From Deltaproteobacteria bacterium (GTDB lineage Bacteria > Desulfobacterota > Desulfarculia > Adiutricales > Adiutricaceae), in NCBI GenBank assembly GCA_031276635.1, contig JAISMU010000098.1, positions 1 through 46,069 of the forward strand: a stretch of DNA of 46,069 nt. Reading direction: 5' to 3'. The notes beneath the pieces are model-generated. The model saw nothing but the letters and a program-made list of their open reading frames with translations, made no database searches and was not told the DNA's origin. The translations under genes and the position numbers were made by a program. Shown here piece by piece: positions 36,652 to 46,069 of this stretch; the first letter of the stretch is position 1; each line of letters starts with the position of its first letter.

Positions 36652-38838
36652 ATGTCAAGCGACAGCCCTCGCCGGGCCATCAGAGCCCATATGGCCGCCA
36701 AACCCCCAGTCATCCCCTCGTTCCCCAGCCCACCCCCAGCCGAGCTGTTCGGGCGGGATCTGTTCAACCTCAAGCTCATGCGGGAGCGGCTACCGAAGTC
36801 GGTGTATGAGCGGCTCCTCTCCACGATTGACAACGACGCTCCCATCAGCCCGGTCGACGCCGATGTCATCGCCAGCGCCATGAAAGACTGGGCCATTGAG
36901 CGAGGGGCCAGTCATTACACCCACTGGTTCCAGCCCCTGACCGGGGTGACGGCGGAAAAACACGACGCTTTCCTGACCCCGACTTCGGAGGGGGACATCA
37001 TAAACGAGTTCTCCGGCAAGATGCTGGTCAAAGGCGAGCCAGACGCCTCCTCCTTCCCCTCCGGAGGCATCCGCTCCACCTTTGAGGCCCGCGGCTATAC
37101 GGCCTGGGATCCCACCAGCCCCGCCTTTCTCCTCAAATCCGGGGACCGGTTGACTCTGTATGTGCCCTCAATTTTTGTTTCCCACACCGGGGAGGCCCTG
37201 GACGCCAAGACCCCTCTGCTGCGGTCGCAGGAGGCGGTCTCCAAGCAGGCCATCCGGGTGTTGCGCTTTTTCGGCAACGACAAGGTCACCCGGGTGCGGG
37301 CCAACGTCGGCCCCGAGCAAGAATACTTCCTGATCGACCGGCGGCTTTATAACCTGCGACCGGATCTGATCATGGCCGGGCGGACCGTCTTCGGGGCCCC
37401 GGCTCCCAAGGGCCAGGAGCTTGAGGACCACTATTTTGGGGCCATCTCCCCCAAGATCCTGGCCTTCATGACTGAGGTGGACAATCGTCTGTGGGCTCTG
37501 GGCATCCCGGCCCGGACCCGCCATAACGAGGTGGCCCCGGCCCAGTTCGAGCTGGCCCCCCTTTACGAGAACATCAACCTGGCCGTTGACCACAACATGC
37601 TGGTATTGAAGATCCTGCGGGAGACGGCGGCCGAGTACGGGCTGGCCTGCCTGCTGCACGAAAAACCTTTCGCCGGAGTCAATGGCTCGGGCAAGCACAA
37701 CAACTGGTCCCTGGCCGACTCGGAGGGCCACAACCTGTTTGACCCAGGGCCGACTCCCTGGGCCAATAGCCAGTTCATGGTCTTTTTGGCCGCCGTTCTG
37801 CGGGCCGTGCACAAATACTCTATCCCTCTGCGCATCGGGGTCACCGGGGCCGGCAACGACTTCCGGCTGGGCGCCAACGAGGCCCCGCCAGCCATCCTGT
37901 CAGTCTTTCTGGGCGACCAGCTGACCGATGTCATCAAGGCTTTCATTGACAACAAGGCCGACGCGGAGACTTGGCGCGGTGGGGCCATGGCCCCGGGGGT
38001 TTCGGCCATGGCTCCCCTGGCCCGGGACATCACCGACCGCAACCGCACCAGCCCCTTCGCCTTTACTGGCAATAAGTTTGAGTTCCGGGCCGTGGGCTCC
38101 TCCCAGTCCATCGCCCCACCCAACATCGCCCTGAACGCGGCGGTGGCCTGCGCGCTGGAGGACATCTGTAAGGACCTGGAAAGCAGCGGGCTGGCGGATC
38201 CCCAGAAAGCCGCCCACCAGGTTCTGCCGAAATTCTTTGAGGAGCACCTGCCGGTGGTCTTCAATGGCAACAATTACGCCCCCGAGTGGGAGGAAGAGGC
38301 CAAGAGGCGGAACTTGTGGAACCTCAAGGACAGCGTGGCCGCTCTGGCTCACTACACGGATCCGGAGGTCAAAAGCGTCTTCACCCGGCACGGGGTCTTG
38401 AGCGAGCGCGAGCTCCTGGCTCGCCAGGAAGTTCTGTTGGAGAACTATATTAAAGTGGTCCACGTGGAGACCAAGCTGGTCCAGACCTTGGGTCGCTCGA
38501 CCATTCTCCCAGTGGCCCTGGCCACCTTGAGGAAGGCGGCTGAACTCATGAAGTCGGTGGTGAGCCTGCCCCACCCCGGCGACCTGGGCAAACCCGATGA
38601 GGCCTACTACTACAAAGTCTACGGTCTCACGGCCAACCTGAGCTCCCTTTTGGACGAGCTGGATCAAAGACACTTGGAGTTGGACGCCATGACCGGGGTC
38701 CTCAAGCGGGCCGAGGCGGCTCGTGACATTCTGCTGCCGCTCTTGGCCAAGATCCGGCTCCAGGTCGACGCCCTGGAGCTGGTCGTGGACGACAACATCT
38801 GGCCGCTACCGAAATACGGCGAGCTTTTATGGCAGTAG
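36652..38838 (+). CDS. glnN: Glutamine synthetase type III
   Basis: A 728-aa enzyme making glutamine from glutamate, ammonia and ATP. The type III size and motifs are clear: the early FGRDLFNLKLMRERLP (GSIII N-terminal region), NVGPEQEYFLIDRRLY, the HEKPFAGVNGSGKHNNWSL ATP/glutamate site, and NRTSPFAFTGNKFEFRAVG. The start is placed at the ATG at 36652 after AAGGAG; the frame runs 22 codons further without similarity. A strong terminator follows, then gltB. GSIII occurs in Bacteroidetes, cyanobacteria and scattered anaerobes, so it may be a transferred gene. Confidence 0.96.
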   Translation: MSSDSPRRAIRAHMAAKPPVIPSFPSPPPAELFGRDLFNLKLMRERLPKSVYERLLSTIDNDAPISPVDADVIASAMKDWAIERGASHYTHWFQPLTGVTAEKHDAFLTPTSEGDIINEFSGKMLVKGEPDASSFPSGGIRSTFEARGYTAWDPTSPAFLLKSGDRLTLYVPSIFVSHTGEALDAKTPLLRSQEAVSKQAIRVLRFFGNDKVTRVRANVGPEQEYFLIDRRLYNLRPDLIMAGRTVFGAPAPKGQELEDHYFGAISPKILAFMTEVDNRLWALGIPARTRHNEVAPAQFELAPLYENINLAVDHNMLVLKILRETAAEYGLACLLHEKPFAGVNGSGKHNNWSLADSEGHNLFDPGPTPWANSQFMVFLAAVLRAVHKYSIPLRIGVTGAGNDFRLGANEAPPAILSVFLGDQLTDVIKAFIDNKADAETWRGGAMAPGVSAMAPLARDITDRNRTSPFAFTGNKFEFRAVGSSQSIAPPNIALNAAVACALEDICKDLESSGLADPQKAAHQVLPKFFEEHLPVVFNGNNYAPEWEEEAKRRNLWNLKDSVAALAHYTDPEVKSVFTRHGVLSERELLARQEVLLENYIKVVHVETKLVQTLGRSTILPVALATLRKAAELMKSVVSLPHPGDLGKPDEAYYYKVYGLTANLSSLLDELDQRHLELDAMTGVLKRAEAARDILLPLLAKIRLQVDALELVVDDNIWPLPKYGELLWQ

Positions 38839-38870
38839 TTGTGCTATAATAATCAATCAACAACCATTAA

Positions 38871-38914
38871 CGGGAAAGAAAGGCCCCGCTGGGCCTTCTT
38901 TCCCGCCTTTTTCT
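38871..38914 (+). terminator. Rho-independent terminator after glnN
   Basis: CGGGAAAGAAAGGCCC (38871-38886) pairs with GGGCCTTCTTTCCCG (38891-38905), with one bulged A and the loop CGCT. A run of T residues follows (38908-38912, then TCTTTT). It should end most glnN transcripts before gltB. Confidence 0.85.
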
Positions 38915-38916
38915 CT

Positions 38917-38954
38917 TTTGACCGCGCCGGCTTTTTCTTGTGAGCGCGGTCAAA
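38917..38954. terminator. Second hairpin between glnN and gltB
   Basis: TTTGACCGCGC (38917-38927) and GCGCGGTCAAA (38944-38954) are perfect 11-bp inverted repeats with a 16-base loop. It follows the first terminator directly. It may be a back-up terminator or part of the gltB leader. Confidence 0.55.
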
Positions 38955-39058
38955 TAGTCTTTATTAGCTTGGCAATCCGGCCCTTCCCTTAACCTTGAGA
39001 GAGAGGCCCCCGCCAGCTCCTGACCCGGGATTCGCCCGGGGCGCCTTCTGGTGTCTAT

Positions 39059-42000
39059 ATGCCTTATCCTGGGAAAATCGGACTGTATGACCCCGCTTAT
39101 GAGAGTGACTCCTGCGGGGTGGGCTGCCTGTGCCGCCTGGATGGCCAGGCCAACCACGAGGTGGTGGCTCTGGCCCTGCGTCTGGTGGTCAACATGACCC
39201 ACCGCGGGGCGGCGGGGGCTGACGCCAACTCCGGTGACGGGGCCGGGATCCTCATCTCGCTCCCGGATCGCTTTCTGCGCCACTACTTTGGCTCAGAGTT
39301 GCCGCCTAATGGGGCCTATGGTTTGGGGATGACCTTTCTGCCCAGGGAGCCGGACACCGCCGCCCGAGCCCGGGAACTGGTGGAAAATCAGGCCAAGTCC
39401 CTGGGTTGGCGGCTGTTGGGTTGGCGCCAGGTCCCCACTGACGCCGAGGCTCTGGGTCAGATGGCTCGGGAAACCTGCCCGGCCATCTGGCAGTTTGTGG
39501 TCATTCCCCCGAGTCGGGAAGCCTGGGAAGGCGAGGTTCTGGAGCGCCAGCTGTATATTCTGCGCAAATGCCTGGAGCGGCGGGCTCTGGAAGTGGGTTT
39601 GGGGGCGGACCAGTTCTATATCCCCAGCCTCTCCTGCTGGACCGTGGTTTATAAAGGCATGCTCTTCGGCCAGCAGCTGGAAGCCTTTTACCCAGACTTG
39701 AAGAATCCCTTGCTGGAGTCGCCCCTGGCCGTCATCCACCAGCGCTACAGCACCAACACCTTTCCCTCCTGGCGTTTGGCCCAGCCTTTTCGAGGCCTGG
39801 CCCACAATGGGGAGATCAACACTATCCGGGGTAACCGGGCCTGGCTGGCCGCCCGCGAGCCGAGCCTCGCCTCGCCCTTGTTTGGCGACGACATTAAAAA
39901 AATTCTTCCCATCATTGAGCCTGACAGCTCCGACTCGGCCAGCCTGGATAACACCATGGAGTTTCTGACCCGGGGAGGTCGCTCGCTGGAGCACGCCCTG
40001 ACCATGCTCCTCCCTCAGGCCTGGGGACAGAAATATCCCATGAGCACCAATCTGCGGGGGTTTTTTGAGTATCACGCCGGGTTGATGGAGCCCTGGGACG
40101 GCCCGGCGGCGGTGGTGGTCTCCGATGGACGCCGGGTGGCCGCGGCTCTGGATCGCAATGGTTTGAGGCCAGCTCGCTACAGCCTGACCGAGGAGGGCCT
40201 TTTGATCTTCGCCTCCGAGTCCGGAGCCCTGACCCTGGAGAGCCCCAAGGTCGTGGAAAAAGGCTCCCTGCGGCCTGGGCAGATGATTCTGGCCGAGGCC
40301 GGCTCTGGGCGCCTCCTCAAAAACACGGAGGTCAAAAGTCTCCTGGCTCGCCGGCGGCCTTATCGAAGGTGGGTCTCGGAGAATCGCGTCGACATCCCGG
40401 GCTTTTTCTCCCTGTCGCCGGAGTTTTCCCAGAGCCTTGAGGATCTGGCCTACCGGCAGACCCTCTTCGGCTACACCCGCGATGACACCGAGATAATTCT
40501 GAGCCCCATGGCCCAGAACGCCCATGAGCCCAACGGCTCCATGGGGGCCGACATTCCCCTGGCCGCGCTGGACCACAAGCCCCAGTCCCTTTTTTCTTTT
40601 TTCCGCCAACAGTTCGCCCAGATCACCAATCCCCCCATAGATCCCATCCGGGAAGAGCTGGTCATGTCGCTCATGACCTTCATTGGTTACAACCCCAACA
40701 TTTTAAGCGAAGAGCCCCGGCAGGCCCGGCTCATCAAGCTGACCCACCCCTTCTTGTCCAATGACGATCTGGCCCGGCTGGAGGATCTGCGCTACGACGA
40801 CTTCAACTGCGCCTCCATCTCGGCCACTTTCTCCCCCCCCGCCCCGGGGCGGCGGCCCGGGGAGGCTCTGGCCGCGGCCTTGAGCCGCCTGGAGGAAGAG
40901 GCGGAAAAAGCGGCCCGGGCCGGAACGCACATCATTGTCATTTCCGATAGGGCGGCTGGCCGGCCCCAGAGCGACCGCAACCCCCCGCTGCTGCCCATTC
41001 CCTCGCTCTTGGCCGTGGCCGCCGTCAATCGCAGGCTTTTGCTGACCGGTCAGCGCGTTTCCATCGGGCTGGTTCTGCAGACCGGGGACGCCCTGGAGGT
41101 CAGCCACATGGCCATGCTCCTGAGCCTGGGAGCCTCGGCCATCAACCCCTATCTGGCCTACGAGACCGTGGCCGATCTGGCCAGAAGAAAGGCTTTGCCC
41201 ATGGAGTTGAGCCCGACCACAGCGGTGGAGAATTACGTCACCGCCCTTAAGAAGGGTTTACTCAAAATCATGAGCAAAATGGGCATCTCCACCCTGCGCG
41301 GCTATCGGGGGGCTCAGATCTTTGAGGCGGTGGGGTTGGGCCCGGAGCTCATGGACAAGTACTTTCCCGGCATCCCCTCCCGGGTGGGTGGCCTGACTCT
41401 GGGCCACCTGGAGCGAGGGGCGGTGGACCGGCTGAGCCTAGCCGGGAATTATGTCAAACCCGATCCCCAGGGACCCGAGGAGCCGCTGCCGGTGGGTGGG
41501 GCTTATCGTTATCGCCACGACGGTCAGGCTCACCTGTGGACCCCAGAGAGCCTGATCGCCTTGCGGGAGGCGGTCCGCTCCGGCGATTACAATCGCTATA
41601 AGGAGTACGCGGCCCTTATCAATAACCAGGCCAATCGGGCCTTCACCCTGCGGGGCCAGCTGGACTTCCGGGTTCAGGGGCCCTCCATTCCCCTGGAGGA
41701 GGTGGAGCCGGAGAGCGAGATTATCAAGCGTTTCACCACCGGGGCCATGTCCTTTGGCTCGCTTTCCAAAGAGGCCCACACCACCATGGCCCTGGCCATG
41801 AACGCCCTGGGGGCCCGCTCCAATTCCGGGGAGGGCGGGGAAGACCCAGAGCGTTACAAACCCCGACCCGACGGCCAGTCAACCATTTCGGCGGTTAAAC
41901 AGGTGGCCAGCGGGCGTTTTGGCGTTACGGCCGAGTTCCTGGCCCACGCCAAGGAACTGCAGATTAAGATCGCCCAGGGGGCCAAACCTGGGGAGGGCGG

Positions 42001-43621
42001 GCAGCTGCCTGGCCACAAGGTGGATAGCGAAATCGCCCGGGTCCGGCACTCCACCCCCGGGGTGACCCTTATCTCGCCTCCGCCGCACCATGACATTTAC
42101 TCAATTGAGGACATAGCCCAGCTGATTTATGACCTACACCAGGCCGCCGACGAGGCCACCGTGTCGGTGAAACTGGTCAGCGTCGTCGGGGTTGGGACCA
42201 TCGCCGCCGGAGTGGCCAAGGCCATGGCCGAATCCATCCTCATCTCCGGGTTTGACGGGGGCACTGGGGCGGCTCCGCTGTCGTCCATCCGGTGCGCCGG
42301 CTCCCCCTGGGAGATTGGCCTGGCCGAGACCCAGCAGACCCTGGTTCTCAATAATCTCCGGACCCGGGTCCGGCTGCAGGTCGACGGCCAGATGAAGACC
42401 GGGCGCGATGTGGCCGTGGCCGCTCTCCTGGGAGCGGACGAGTTCGGGTTCGCCACGGCCGTGCTGGTCGCCATGGGCTGCCTCATGATGCGCAAGTGCC
42501 ACACCAACGCCTGCCCGGTGGGGGTGGCCACGCAGGATCCCCGCATGCGGGCCCGTTTCGCCGGCCAGCCTGAGCACGTGATCAACTTCTTTACCTTTGT
42601 GGCCCGAGAATTGCGCGAAATTATGGCCAGCCTGGGTTTTCGGACTATGAAGGAAATGATCGGCCAGGTGGACCGCCTGACCCCGCGCTCGGACACGGCC
42701 TTCTTTGCCGACCGGGGCCTGGACTTTACCAATGTCTTATATAAGCCGGCCCAAAGTGGGCTCTCCTTTGAGACTTACGCCCCCCGCCCCCCGGCCGACT
42801 CCTTGGATGATCGGTTGCTCGACCAGATCCTCCCGGCTATAGAGAGTGGCTCTCCCTTGGTCATTACCAGCCCGGTCGGAAACACCGACCGGGCCGTTGG
42901 GGCCAAAATATCCTCTAGGATAATCAGGAAAAGAGCCGCCGCCGGGTTACCCGATGACACTATTGTCCTCAAACTCAAGGGCGTGGCCGGCCAGTCATTT
43001 GGGGCTTTTGTGGCCAAGGGCCTGACCCTGGACCTGGAGGGGGAGGCCAATGATTATGTGGGTAAGGGCCTTTCCGGCGGCAAGATCATCATCCGCCCGC
43101 CCCAGGACATCCACCCGGAGTTTGAGCCCTCCCAGAACACCATTGTCGGCAATGTCGCCCTCTATGGGGCCACCTCTGGGGAACTCTACCTCTCGGGTCT
43201 GGCCGGGGAGCGATTCGCCGTGCGGAACAGTGGGGCCTTGGCCGTGGTTGAGGGCGTGGGCGACCACGGCTGTGAGTACATGACCGGGGGCCGGGTGGCG
43301 GTGTTGGGCCAGACCGGGGTCAACTTCGCGGCCGGCATGAGCGGGGGCCTGGCTTACGTCTACGATTACAATGGGCTTTTTGACAACCACTGCAATCTGG
43401 AGATGGTGGACCTGGACCTTTTGGACCAGGACGATGAGGAGGAGCTCAAGACCCTCATCAGCCGCCATCTGCGTTACACCAATAGCCTCAAAGCCCGGCG
43501 TGTCCTCAATAACTGGACCAGGGAGAAGGCTAAGTTTATCAAAGTCTTCCCCATGGAGTACCGTCAAGGCATCAACCTTGAGAGTCGGGTCAAATCCCAG
43601 GGGATCGATCCGGCGGCCTGA
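39059..43621 (+). CDS. gltB: Glutamate synthase large (alpha) subunit
   Basis: A 1520-aa protein. It takes ammonia from glutamine and makes glutamate from 2-oxoglutarate. A class II amidotransferase domain begins at Cys19 (SCGVGCLCRL), the nucleophile exposed after removal of an 18-residue propeptide. The central and FMN-binding synthase domains follow. The [3Fe-4S] cysteines are C1141, C1147 and C1152 (CLMMRKCHTNACPVG). The end carries the GXGXG helix domain, including VGKGLSGGKIIIRPP. Full length with all domains. It lies downstream of glnN and before gltD, forming a GS-GOGAT block. Confidence 0.98.
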   Translation: MPYPGKIGLYDPAYESDSCGVGCLCRLDGQANHEVVALALRLVVNMTHRGAAGADANSGDGAGILISLPDRFLRHYFGSELPPNGAYGLGMTFLPREPDTAARARELVENQAKSLGWRLLGWRQVPTDAEALGQMARETCPAIWQFVVIPPSREAWEGEVLERQLYILRKCLERRALEVGLGADQFYIPSLSCWTVVYKGMLFGQQLEAFYPDLKNPLLESPLAVIHQRYSTNTFPSWRLAQPFRGLAHNGEINTIRGNRAWLAAREPSLASPLFGDDIKKILPIIEPDSSDSASLDNTMEFLTRGGRSLEHALTMLLPQAWGQKYPMSTNLRGFFEYHAGLMEPWDGPAAVVVSDGRRVAAALDRNGLRPARYSLTEEGLLIFASESGALTLESPKVVEKGSLRPGQMILAEAGSGRLLKNTEVKSLLARRRPYRRWVSENRVDIPGFFSLSPEFSQSLEDLAYRQTLFGYTRDDTEIILSPMAQNAHEPNGSMGADIPLAALDHKPQSLFSFFRQQFAQITNPPIDPIREELVMSLMTFIGYNPNILSEEPRQARLIKLTHPFLSNDDLARLEDLRYDDFNCASISATFSPPAPGRRPGEALAAALSRLEEEAEKAARAGTHIIVISDRAAGRPQSDRNPPLLPIPSLLAVAAVNRRLLLTGQRVSIGLVLQTGDALEVSHMAMLLSLGASAINPYLAYETVADLARRKALPMELSPTTAVENYVTALKKGLLKIMSKMGISTLRGYRGAQIFEAVGLGPELMDKYFPGIPSRVGGLTLGHLERGAVDRLSLAGNYVKPDPQGPEEPLPVGGAYRYRHDGQAHLWTPESLIALREAVRSGDYNRYKEYAALINNQANRAFTLRGQLDFRVQGPSIPLEEVEPESEIIKRFTTGAMSFGSLSKEAHTTMALAMNALGARSNSGEGGEDPERYKPRPDGQSTISAVKQVASGRFGVTAEFLAHAKELQIKIAQGAKPGEGGQLPGHKVDSEIARVRHSTPGVTLISPPPHHDIYSIEDIAQLIYDLHQAADEATVSVKLVSVVGVGTIAAGVAKAMAESILISGFDGGTGAAPLSSIRCAGSPWEIGLAETQQTLVLNNLRTRVRLQVDGQMKTGRDVAVAALLGADEFGFATAVLVAMGCLMMRKCHTNACPVGVATQDPRMRARFAGQPEHVINFFTFVARELREIMASLGFRTMKEMIGQVDRLTPRSDTAFFADRGLDFTNVLYKPAQSGLSFETYAPRPPADSLDDRLLDQILPAIESGSPLVITSPVGNTDRAVGAKISSRIIRKRAAAGLPDDTIVLKLKGVAGQSFGAFVAKGLTLDLEGEANDYVGKGLSGGKIIIRPPQDIHPEFEPSQNTIVGNVALYGATSGELYLSGLAGERFAVRNSGALAVVEGVGDHGCEYMTGGRVAVLGQTGVNFAAGMSGGLAYVYDYNGLFDNHCNLEMVDLDLLDQDDEEELKTLISRHLRYTNSLKARRVLNNWTREKAKFIKVFPMEYRQGINLESRVKSQGIDPAA

Positions 43622-43730
43622 GAGGGCTTTGGAGGGCCGCAAGCTCTGGGGCCTGGATTTCGCCAGGCTCAAGTCAAGGAAGAGTTTTTAGAGCGATGGG
43701 GCTCTGGTGGTCTGGGCTTTTAGGCTCTGG

Positions 43731-43876
43731 CTTTCTGGTTAGTCAGTCTATCATTGTTGGCCAAAGCTATCGGGTTTGGCCAGGCTTTCTGGTTAGTCAG
43801 ATCAGGCTATCTTTATTGACCAAGCTATCTTGTTTGGTCAGGTTTTCTGGTTAGTCAGGTTTTCTTGTTGGTCAGG
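43731..43876 (+). repeat. Degenerate tandem repeats forming two hairpins before gltD
   Basis: CTTTCTGGTTAGTCAG starts two long units (43731-43784 and 43785-43842). A shortened third (43843-43859) and a fourth variant (43860-43876) follow. Each long unit contains a hairpin: TGGCCAAA/TTTGGCCA in the first and TGACCAA/TTGGTCA in the second, both with loops starting GCTATC. One stem base pair differs as G-C versus A-T, a compensatory change. The array occupies most of the 265-base gap between gltB and gltD. Confidence 0.75.
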
Positions 43877-43886
43877 TTGGATTTTT

Positions 43887-45278
43887 ATGAGCGAATATAG
43901 ACCCATAATCGAGCGTCTGCGCGATTATCGACCAGTGGAGCTGCGCCTGACAGACAGCGCGCTGCAAAAGGAGCTGACCCGTTGCCAGGACTGCGGCATA
44001 CCTTTCTGCCACGCCCTGGGTTGCCCTCTGTATAATCTCATTCCTGAGATTAACCTGGAGGCCAAGAGCGGTCGTTGGGCCAGCTCTCTGGGCCGGCTGC
44101 TGGTCACCAACCCATTTCCTGAGTTTACCGGTCGGGTCTGTCCGGCTCTGTGCGAGGGCTCTTGCGTCCAGGGACTCCACGAGAACCCGGTGCCGGCTCG
44201 TCTGGTGGAACTGGAGGTCATTGAGCGGGGGTTCAGTCTGGGCCTGATAAAAAGCTCCCCTCGAAGCCAGAGCCTGGATCTCGCGGTGGGGGTTATCGGC
44301 GGCGGGCCAGCGGGTCTGGCGGTGGCTCACCGGCTCAACCGGGCCGGGGCCAAGGTGACGGTTTACGAGAAAGACGCCCAGATCGGCGGGTTCTTAAGGT
44401 ATGGCATTCCGGATTTCAAACTGGAAAAGGAAGTCATTGACCGCCGGCTGGAGCTGATGATGGCCGATGGGGTGACCTTCCACCGGGGGGTGGAGGCCGG
44501 CTTGGACATCTCGACCCGACTCCTGAGGAAGCGCCATCAGGTGTTGGTTCTGGCCATCGGGGCCCGGCGGAAGCGGGACCTCGCTATCCCTGGTCGGGAT
44601 CTGTTGGGGGTCCACTTCGCCACCGACTATCTGGCGGCCCAGAATCGGGTCAACAGCGGCGAGGAGGCGGCCACGCCCGCGGATTTGAACGCCTTTGGTC
44701 GCAAGGTGGTGGTCATCGGCGGCGGCGATACCGGCAGCGACTGCGTGGGGACCGCCTGGCGCCAGGGAGCGGTGGAGGTTTCTCAGTACGAGATTCTGCC
44801 CAAACCCCCGGCGACCCGGGCCCCGGACAATCCCTGGCCCCAGTGGCCGCGGACTCTCCGGACCTCCTCTAGTCACGAGGAGGGTTGTTTAAGGCGCTGG
44901 GGCGTAAATACCCTGGAGCTCACTCCGGACCCCTTATCCCCGGGCCACGTGGGCGGGTTGCGGGCCGTGGAGGTGGAGTGGGAGATGGAAGGAGCCCGGC
45001 TAATTAAACCTGTCCCCAAACAGGGTAGCGAGTTTTTGAAGGAGGCTGACCTAGTGCTTTTGGCCATGGGTTTTACCGGGCCCGAGCCAGGCAGTCTGCG
45101 GGAGGCCCAGTCCATCAAGCCCGACCCCTTAGGTCGCCTGGGCCCTGGGCTGTACGCGGCGGGAGACGCGGCTAACGGGCCCTCGCTGGTGGTGCGGGCC
45201 ATCAGCGATGGGCTCAAGGTGGCCGAGACTATCCTGGCTGATTACCAGGCCCAGGCCGCCAGCCTTCAGCCCAGTTGA
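43887..45278 (+). CDS. gltD: Glutamate synthase small (beta) subunit
   Basis: A 463-aa protein that feeds electrons from NADPH via FAD and [4Fe-4S] clusters to GltB. N-terminal cluster cysteines lie in CQDCGIPFCHALGCPL and VCPALCEGSC. FAD binding is VIGGGPAGLAVAHRL, NADPH binding is VVVIGGGDTGSDCVG and the second FAD motif is YAAGDAANGPSLVV. I chose the ATG at 43887 where MSEYRPIIERL starts; the frame continues 19 codons back into the repeat array. It is the partner of gltB. Confidence 0.96.
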   Translation: MSEYRPIIERLRDYRPVELRLTDSALQKELTRCQDCGIPFCHALGCPLYNLIPEINLEAKSGRWASSLGRLLVTNPFPEFTGRVCPALCEGSCVQGLHENPVPARLVELEVIERGFSLGLIKSSPRSQSLDLAVGVIGGGPAGLAVAHRLNRAGAKVTVYEKDAQIGGFLRYGIPDFKLEKEVIDRRLELMMADGVTFHRGVEAGLDISTRLLRKRHQVLVLAIGARRKRDLAIPGRDLLGVHFATDYLAAQNRVNSGEEAATPADLNAFGRKVVVIGGGDTGSDCVGTAWRQGAVEVSQYEILPKPPATRAPDNPWPQWPRTLRTSSSHEEGCLRRWGVNTLELTPDPLSPGHVGGLRAVEVEWEMEGARLIKPVPKQGSEFLKEADLVLLAMGFTGPEPGSLREAQSIKPDPLGRLGPGLYAAGDAANGPSLVVRAISDGLKVAETILADYQAQAASLQPS

Positions 45279-45318
45279 GAGCCGGGCGGCTTTGGGCGAG
45301 AGTCGGGGGAGGGCGACT

Positions 45319-46069
45319 GTGAGCTTGACCGGGAATTCGGGGCCAGACCCGGCCCCGCGGATCGCCCTTTTCGGGTCAGGGCAGCTGGCTTACGCTCTGG
45401 CCGGGATCCTGCCACTTTTTGGGGAAGTTATTACCTTGGGCCGGGCCCAGGCGGACTTGCGGCGACCAGAGACCCTGGGGGCCATTCTGGATAAAGTCCA
45501 GCCTGACATTATATTTAACGCCGCCGCCCATACCAAGATCGATCAAGCCGAGACTGAGCCGGACCTGGCCATGACGGTTAATGGCCTGGCCCCAGCGGCC
45601 CTGGCCAACTGGGCCAGGGCCACCGGAGCCAAGCTCATTCATTTTTCCACGGATTATGTCTTTGACGGAAAGAAAGAGGGCCCCTATCTGGAGACGGACA
45701 CTCCCAACCCCTTGAACGTCTATGGTCGCTCCAAGCTGGCCGGGGACGAGGCCATCATGGGGGCCGGGGGCGAGTGTTACATTTTTCGAACCAGCTGGCT
45801 TTACAGCCTTTATGGCCATAACTTTCCCAAAACCATCCTGCGGCTGGCCCAGACCCGCTCAAGTCTGGAGGTGGTCGCGGACCAGGTTGGGGCCCCGACC
45901 AGCGCGGAGTTTCTGGCTTTGGCCGCCAGTTGGGTCGTTTTTCAGCCCAGGAAAGCCTGGGGGCTCTATAACCTCTCGGCCAGCGGGGCGGTCAGCTGGC
46001 ATGAGCTGGCCCGCTATCTGGTTCAAAAAGCCCTGGAGATGGGTCAGAGCCTGGCCTTGAAACCTGAGA
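45319..46069 (+). CDS. rfbD: dTDP-4-dehydrorhamnose reductase, 3' end cut by window edge
   Basis: The first 250 residues are present. RfbD makes dTDP-L-rhamnose for O-antigen or other surface glycans. It shows the NAD(P)-binding RIALFGSGQLAYAL, DIIFNAAAHTKIDQAE, the STDYVFDG motif and YGRSKLAGDEA, which holds the catalytic Tyr and Lys, then RTSWLYS. The GTG start has GGGGGAGG upstream and is 40 bases after gltD, so they could share a transcript although the pathways are unrelated. The frame is open to the window end. Confidence 0.93.
   Translation, partial: MSLTGNSGPDPAPRIALFGSGQLAYALAGILPLFGEVITLGRAQADLRRPETLGAILDKVQPDIIFNAAAHTKIDQAETEPDLAMTVNGLAPAALANWARATGAKLIHFSTDYVFDGKKEGPYLETDTPNPLNVYGRSKLAGDEAIMGAGGECYIFRTSWLYSLYGHNFPKTILRLAQTRSSLEVVADQVGAPTSAEFLALAASWVVFQPRKAWGLYNLSASGAVSWHELARYLVQKALEMGQSLALKPE

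Noticed and set aside
38845-38850. TATAAT as a promoter for gltB
   Set aside because: It lies before the glnN terminator and has no matching -35 at 17 bases, so transcription from it would mostly stop at 38914.

Overview
The window looks like a chromosomal segment of a strictly anaerobic, Gram-negative bacterium, most likely of the deltaproteobacterial (Desulfobacterota) type. This is an inference from gene content, not from a marker gene. The content includes a class I hybrid cluster protein, a rubredoxin / rubrerythrin-like / flavodiiron set for O2 and peroxide removal, a type III glutamine synthetase beside a bacterial glutamate synthase, and a heptose kinase and dTDP-rhamnose reductase for surface polysaccharide. 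Housekeeping genes are GC-rich. The gaps between them, and several accessory genes, are very AT-rich, and many hold decayed genes and small repeats, as is common in host-associated genomes undergoing reduction. No rRNA, tRNA or CRISPR array was seen.

Layout. 1-3.3 kb: a (CT)31 microsatellite, a large bidirectional terminator hairpin and a solitary DUF1156 (COG1743) DNA methyltransferase. 3.7-10.6 kb: hcp with a textbook FNR-type class II promoter, a membrane glycosyltransferase, a zinc-finger-less DnaJ, a PH-like membrane protein, a divergent exported protein and aspartate kinase. 11-14 kb: a broken nuclease gene and an MFS exporter lying between two inverted copies of a 110-bp MITE-like repeat. 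14.3-20.8 kb, all on the minus strand: rubredoxin, a rubrerythrin-like protein, a terminator, flavodiiron protein, ybaK, then an uncharacterised two-gene unit (winged-helix protein plus a 1047-aa double ATPase with an ORC/AAA-like N-half and a HerA-like C-half). 21.9-30.8 kb: pth, another broken nuclease, and the minus-strand run ppx-guaB-dnaE-rfaE1. 30.8-35.3 kb: an accessory zone with a broken and an intact AAA-ATPase/PD-(D/E)XK gene, a MITE with a 6-bp target duplication and a Fic pseudogene. 35.7-46 kb: a DinB-like protein, then the nitrogen-assimilation block glnN-gltB-gltD (candidate sigma-54 promoter; strong terminator after glnN; repeated hairpins before gltD) and the start of rfbD.

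How the genes work together. GlnN, GltB and GltD form a GS-GOGAT ammonium-assimilation route. Rubredoxin, the rubrerythrin-like protein and the flavodiiron protein form an electron-transfer chain to O2/NO/peroxide, and Hcp handles nitrosative stress. The accessory layer is an orphan methyltransferase, the wHTH/double-ATPase pair, and a family of AAA/PD-(D/E)XK genes (one intact, three wrecked). MITE-like repeats lie close to most members of that family. The two best candidates for something undescribed are the wHTH-ORC/HerA pair and the linked MITE/nuclease family.
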